NCBI GenBank assembly: GCA_003024985.2
Contig: PXIH01S0041380.1
DNA from: Euperipatoides rowelli
Taxonomy: Eukaryota; Onychophora; Udeonychophora; Euonychophora; Peripatopsidae
DNA length: 10,392 nt
Strand: one strand, 5' to 3'
Under the pieces are notes generated by a model that was not told the DNA's origin, did no database searches, and saw only the letters and a list, made by a program, of their open reading frames with translations. The first letter of the stretch is position 1, and each line of letters begins with the position of its first letter. The position numbers were made by a program, and so were the translations under genes. Positions 6,894 through 10,392 of the stretch are shown here, piece by piece.

Positions 6894-7815
6894 ATTGTGA
6901 ATGATTCAGGTATACTTTGTGACGCCTGTAATTCATGGTTTCATCCCGATTGTCAAAATGTCTCTAAGGCTCAATACAATTATTTGTCCGGCTCATCTGA
7001 TCTTTGGTACTATGTATTATGTAAACCTTCAGTTAGAGAGAAATTGGATATATCTCGCAGAATGGACATTGTGTCGTCAACGATGAATTTTTCATTTGCA
7101 GAATTTGATTAAAAAATTATTAAAATTTAAAAATAAGATTTCAAGCAATATAAAATCAATTAACGACAAATCTCCAGTTGTAAAACTAAGATAGGTTTAC
7201 TTGAAAATCGATTTGACTCAATATGTGGGGAAGTTCAAAATATATCAAAAGAATATCAATCATTGTCTATAACTAATAGGCCTAACTCTGTTTTATTAGA
7301 GTGTATTGAAGCTATTAAGGAAGATATGTCAGATGTGCAGGATAAAATAATAGATGTAAATAAGATAGATAAACAAATTTCATGGTCAATGGATAGAGCA
7401 TATAGAAGGAAAAATGTAATGATTTCTGGTTTCCCCGTGGCTTCAGTGAATGATACTGCTGATATTTAATGAATTGTGAATTTATTTTTGTTTGGCTTTT
7501 ACAGACAGAGACTTTAGTTTACGTCGAATTTTGACTCAAAATGATAAAGGCTTGATAAAAGTATATTTTAATAACATTGAGGATAAATGCATTTTTTATA
7601 AAAAATACAGAATGTTAGTCTATTCACATCTTATATTTAAACAATTGAATTTTTTTCTTGACAAAAATAAGACAGATAGAGACAGGGGAATTTCTTCTAA
7701 GGAAAGAAATAAAGGTAAGAATTGAGCAAGGAGAGAAGCTAAAAATTTATAAAGGTGAAATTATTAAAATAGATGAAAATCACCTTGCTAATTCTTTGGC
7801 CGTGTTTCAATTGAT
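6894..7815 (+). pseudogene. LINE ORF1 with truncated PHD finger, coiled coil and RRM-like domain
   Basis: CDACNSWFHPDC has Cys at 6918 and 6927, His at 6942 and Cys at 6951, and it is followed by LWYYVLC (7005-7022). This is the second half of a PHD finger, a zinc-binding fold known in ORF1 proteins of some CR1/L2-type LINEs. The first Cys pair is missing, and the expected Cys after Trp-Tyr is Tyr (TAT), so zinc could not be held properly. After a stop at 7110-7112 come a coiled-coil stretch (LLENRFDSICGEVQNISKEY, from about 7198) and YRRKNVMISGFPV (about 7401-7440), the start of an RRM-like domain. Then follow KGLIKVYFNNIEDKCIFYKK and TDRDRGISSKERNK, matching the end of that domain. Recognisable sequence fades at FQLI by 7815. 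Stops at 7110, 7467 and 7723 and several frameshifts mark it as dead. Confidence 0.75.
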
Positions 7816-8099
7816 TTAATGCCGACTCTGACTCTCACTCCCACTTTGACTCCGACTTTGAGTATGACTTTTGAATTGAGACAACTACAGAGAGTGTACA
7901 CTTCTAGTATACTTACATAGAGTCAGTGTAAGTATACTTAGATTGCACTGACATCTTATGGCAGTTTGTGAAATAAAACCACAACCAGAAACCATAGGGC
8001 ATTATTTATACTGTAATTTTTTTTTTAAGATTATTGTAAGAATTAAATTTTATATATNTTTTTTGGTGGAGTGGTAGGATCCAAAAGTTCGGAAATGTG
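7816..8099. repeat. Non-coding block with GACTCY hexamers and a perfect hairpin
   Basis: Seven hexamers of the form GACTCT/GACTCC/GACTTT with minor variants run from 7824 to 7865. A perfect 12-bp inverted repeat (AGTATACTTACA at 7906-7917, its complement at 7927-7938) encloses a 9-base loop. A second stem, GTCAGTG (7922-7928) with CACTGAC (7946-7952), overlaps it and would be mutually exclusive. A TTAA at 7816-7819 precedes the block, and the right end of element B closes it at 8100. It may be the inner part of element B, separated from the left terminus by misassembly, but a junction was not proven. The N at 8057 lies in it. No coding potential is seen. Confidence 0.55.
7906..7938. repeat. 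Perfect 12-bp stem hairpin
   Basis: AGTATACTTACA, a 9-base loop, then TGTAAGTATACT. One further imperfect turn (CT and AG) extends it on the outside. There is no U-run and no coding sequence it could terminate. It is more likely a palindromic part of a mobile element than an RNA gene. Confidence 0.8.
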
Positions 8100-8117
8100 T
8101 GGAGTGGAAAGGGTTAA
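8100..8117 (-). repeat. Right terminal inverted repeat of TTAA element B
   Basis: The exact inverse of 4693-4710, ending in the TTAA target site at 8114-8117. The next base, 8118, completes the ORF1 codon aag begun at 4695-4696. A partial second copy of the terminus core (GGTGGAGTGG, from 8065) lies about 35 bp inside. Confidence 0.9.
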
Positions 8118-8959
8118 GAGTAATCTGAATGAAAAAGACATTGTTGATAATAAGATGTCGTATAAAGAAGAAACTTAAGACATGTTTCCAACTAAAACAG
8201 CCATGAAGCCTCCACAAACAAAACGACTAATCAGTACTGAAATAGATCAAAATATAAGGATTTGTGAGACAGAAGGCAACAATGTATTAAAAACTGTTTT
8301 GGATACGCCTGTGTTACAAAAACCTAGTGAATAAAGTTCAGTTGTTTATTCAAAAATGAGTATGAAGTAGAGAGTTATAATAACCAATCTATCACATTAC
8401 TGGTCTTAACTAATCAAGAGCTAGGGACAGTACAAACTATCGGGATGGAAACAGTTAAAGATTTTGAAAGAATAGCTCTAAATGGATACATTCCTTTAAG
8501 TAAATCTAGTGCGAAATTATTAAATCTATCAGTGATTAATTCCGATATGTTGGCACTACAAAGTAATGATATCAACATTTTCATTGATTTAACATTTTTT
8601 CAAAATTTATGCCAAAAATAATCAATAATTGTGAATCAGTAAATGATCAAGATATTAATAAGCAATATATGTTGATAGGTAGGCCTACTGATATATATCA
8701 GGATCAAAATATAGCACATAATAGTAAATTTAACNTAGTCAATTTAGAAAAATCAAATAAAGTTGTTATCAAAGAAATAGAATTTACACAAGATATTCAT
8801 CGTTCAAAACAGAATATAGACATCGTAAAATCAACAGTTGCTAAAGTAAGGTTGGATGCAAGTTTAAGTCAAAATGAACCAAGGATATCAAGCTTTGGAA
8901 GAAAAATAAAGGTCCCAAGATATAGATTACTGGATAATAAACTTAACCATGTCAGATAG
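8118..8959 (+). pseudogene. LINE ORF1 protein, second part
   Basis: This resumes the ORF1 cut at 4692, in the same frame: KSNLNEKDIVDNKMSYKEET, a TAA at 8176-8178, then open to a TAA at 8332-8334. The frame then shifts to an open segment 8331-8621 (96 codons, too short after its first ATG to stand out), including KDFERIALNGYIPLSKSSAK and LALQSNDINIFIDLTFFQNL. It shifts again to 8609-8959, rich in Asn, Lys, Ile and Gln and ending FGRKIKVPRYRLLDN before TAG. No domain was recognised in the last two segments. They are assigned to ORF1, or to the junction with ORF2, by position directly before the endonuclease. The N at 8734 keeps frame. The slips are in A-rich runs. Confidence 0.6.
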
Positions 8960-8966
8960 CAATTAA

Positions 8967-9715
8967 ACAAAGAGAAAAAAAGCAAAAATTTGTAAAAATA
9001 ACCATATATCAATACTGTACAGAAATGTAAATTCAATTGTCAATAAGATAGATGAGCTAAATACATGTTTAGTGATACATAAGCCTGATTTAATAATATG
9101 TATAGAAACATGGTTGAATTAAAAGATTTGTAATAATGCTGTAGCTTTGTCAATTGATTATATGATCAGAATCGATAGAAAACATAAAAAAGGTGGAGGT
9201 ATTTTAATCTACATAAAAAACATAGTTGATTTCTACCAACTGTATATCAAGAAAAATATTGGAATAGAGTAATTATGTAACTTAAAAGAGTTTTATATAT
9301 AGTAATTTATAGACCTCCAAATTTCATAAAAGAAAGAGATGTAGAACTATTAACGAATTTGGAAGAGATTTTATTTTAGTCATAGCTAAGAATGTAAAAT
9401 ATACACAGTTAGTGATAATAGGAGATGTTAATACACCGCTAATCGATTGGAGCACGGTTCTGCTAATTATCCATGTGGGTCTTTCGGGGCAAACTTTCTA
9501 GAGTTTTGCTTCCAAAATAATTTGTCTCGGTTGTTTATGAAACACAATAGGCACGTAAGGGCAGCACTGCATTACTTGATGTACTGTTAGTTTCAAACGA
9601 GAACTTGGTAGAAAAAATTGAATATCATAGTCCGTTAGGCAAAAGTGATCACATGGTAATGACTTTTCTAATAAAACTTGAAAATAATAATAAAAAACAT
9701 AACTTTCTATAATGA
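8967..9715 (+). pseudogene. LINE ORF2 apurinic-type endonuclease domain
   Basis: This domain nicks target DNA to prime reverse transcription. The motifs occur in the proper order across four frame segments. ISILYRNVNSIVNKIDEL ends in the Asn-containing first block, and DLIICIETWLN has the catalytic Glu at 9105-9107. GGGILIYIK and VIYRPPN follow, then VIIGDVNTPLIDW (9421-9432 is GDVN where GDFN is usual), LLDVLLVSN, and SPLGKSDHMVM with the catalytic SDH at 9644-9652. Stops at 9120-9122 and near 9270, and frameshifts near 9285, 9380, 9490 and 9565, break it, mostly by single-base changes. All key catalytic residues are still visible, so decay looks recent or partly due to sequencing. The form is that of the CR1/Jockey group. 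Confidence 0.92.
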
Positions 9716-10392
9716 TACCTATAACTTTAATAAAATGAATTATGTAGAAATTAATAAAGCATTATATCAAATTGATATCAATATTTATAATAATGAAGAT
9801 TTTGAAAGAGATCTACTAAGAGTTTTAGGCCTAAAACAAATTTTCGAAATAATCCATGATAACACACCGAAAATAAATAAAAATGTTAACTCATCACATA
9901 ATAATAAAAAATGGATTAATAAATTAGTAAACATGTGTCGAACAAAAAATAGATTATTCAAGATTTATACAAAAAAAATAAAAATACAATAAACTAGGCT
10001 CTATAACTTACAAAAAAGCTAGGAATAATCTAAATAGTCATTAGACTTAACAGGAAAAATTATGAATATAACCTATTGAAAAATGGAAATAGAAACAATC
10101 TTTTTTAAGATTCTTAAAAAAAAAAGTTGTAACTTAAAGAAATTAAACTCCTTGATAATATAATCACTGATGATGAAACAAGTGGTAATCTGTTTTTAGA
10201 ACAGTACACATGATTTAATAACATTACCTCCAACGTAATAGCTTGTAAAAACTAAATGAAGAAATAATATGGTATACTAACTATCATGAAATATATAATT
10301 TAAAAACTTAAAAACACTTTTACTGCAAAATTAGACACCTTGCCATATTTTTTTATCAAAACCTTCGCTCACTTTTTTGCTGAATTATTAGT
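9678..10392 (+). pseudogene. LINE ORF2 linker and start of reverse transcriptase, cut by window edge
   Basis: From the end of the endonuclease a 104-codon frame (to 9992) forms the linker: NFNKMNYVEINKALYQIDIN, then KKWINKLVNMCRTKNRLFK. This matches the 'YDF.KAD...L...L..IDW ... PWF...I..LI..RN.LYK' linker typical of the CR1/Jockey group. It continues in decayed form (ITYKKARNNLN, RKNYEYNLLKNG, LDNIITDDET) to about 10200. At the right edge, KLDTLPYFFIKTFAHFFAEL (10333-10389) corresponds to the 'GPD.LP.FFLK.CA..L..PL' block that opens the reverse transcriptase. The next block expected in this protein is the FN.....FP..WK segment, which is precisely where the piece at 3182 begins. Confidence 0.85.

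Larger units (their letters stand above)
4693..8117. mobile_element. TTAA transposon B (piggyBac-type ends), interrupting LINE ORF1
   Basis: The left end (4693-4710) and right end (8100-8117) form an 18-bp perfect inverted repeat, TTAACCCTTTCCACTCCA, including the TTAA target site at each edge. Deleting 4697-8117 rejoins ORF1 codons ttt-aag-agt-aat (F-K-S-N), and the ORF1 frame stays open for 19 more codons. This is strong evidence of a TTAA-duplicating insertion. No transposase is present. The 3.4 kb between the ends is mostly foreign (LINE pieces, the right end of element A). Only about 28 bp on the left, up to the N at 4722, and the stretch right of the N at 8057 are surely its own. The non-coding block 7820-8056 may also belong to it. 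Confidence 0.75.

Noticed and set aside
6901-7086. 61-codon plus-strand ORF in a second frame
   Set aside because: It lies in another frame over the PHD-finger segment, which has the clear motif pattern.
1-10392. tRNA, rRNA, phage or bacterial operon content
   Set aside because: No tRNA-like cloverleaf or rRNA core was noticed by eye. There are no Shine-Dalgarno-spaced ORFs; all recognised coding matter is from eukaryotic retrotransposons.

Overview
This window reads as a repeat graveyard from an AT-rich invertebrate genome. It holds no intact gene and no recognisable host gene. The evidence for a eukaryote is the content: decayed non-LTR retrotransposons (LINEs) with apurinic-type endonuclease and reverse transcriptase domains, a LINE ORF1 with a PHD finger, gag and protease remnants of an LTR retrotransposon, and termini of non-autonomous piggyBac-type (TTAA) DNA transposons. 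Codons are strongly A/T-ending. No ORF carries a ribosome binding site or operon-like spacing. The species cannot be named from the sequence.

Layout. (1) 1-43, minus: a sliver of LINE reverse transcriptase (FLDFQKAFDKV) running off the left edge. (2) 310-2744, minus: a degenerate Gag-protease region of an LTR retrotransposon, probably Ty3/Gypsy-like. Its order is gag N-terminus (2744-2203), gag core (2202-1650), CCHC zinc knuckle (1585-1545), linker, and retropepsin (about 850-520). No pol continuation or LTR is recognised. (3) 2745-3148: AT-rich non-coding DNA with one unpaired TTAACCC terminus and the first copy of a 46-bp direct repeat. (4) 3182-3596 and 4912-5870, plus: two halves of one CR1/Jockey-like reverse transcriptase, split by a TTAA element (A), followed by a 3' UTR to about 6212. 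(5) 3900-4692 and 8118-8959, plus: two parts of a LINE ORF1, split by a second TTAA element (B), followed by an endonuclease (8967-9715), a linker and the start of a reverse transcriptase that runs off the right edge. (6) 6217-7815, plus: a second, L1-like LINE reverse transcriptase fragment fused in frame to a truncated PHD-finger ORF1.

The most informative point is structural. Both TTAA elements have their empty site restored exactly, in frame, by joining their flanks. Yet their spans (3593-4911 and 4693-8117) cross rather than nest, which successive insertions cannot produce. Five of the eight single N bases (3149, 3748, 3811, 4722, 8057) sit where the two interleaved chains switch, and a 46-bp perfect repeat abuts two of them. 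The simplest reading is that two scaffold chains were interleaved during assembly: chain 1 is 1-3148, 3812-4721, 8058-10392, and chain 2 is 3150-3747, 4723-8056. Read that way, the pieces make an ordinary LINE: 5' region, ORF1, endonuclease, linker, reverse transcriptase, 3' UTR. I found no convincing new biological system; the interest lies in the transposon families, the fusion ORF and the likely assembly error.
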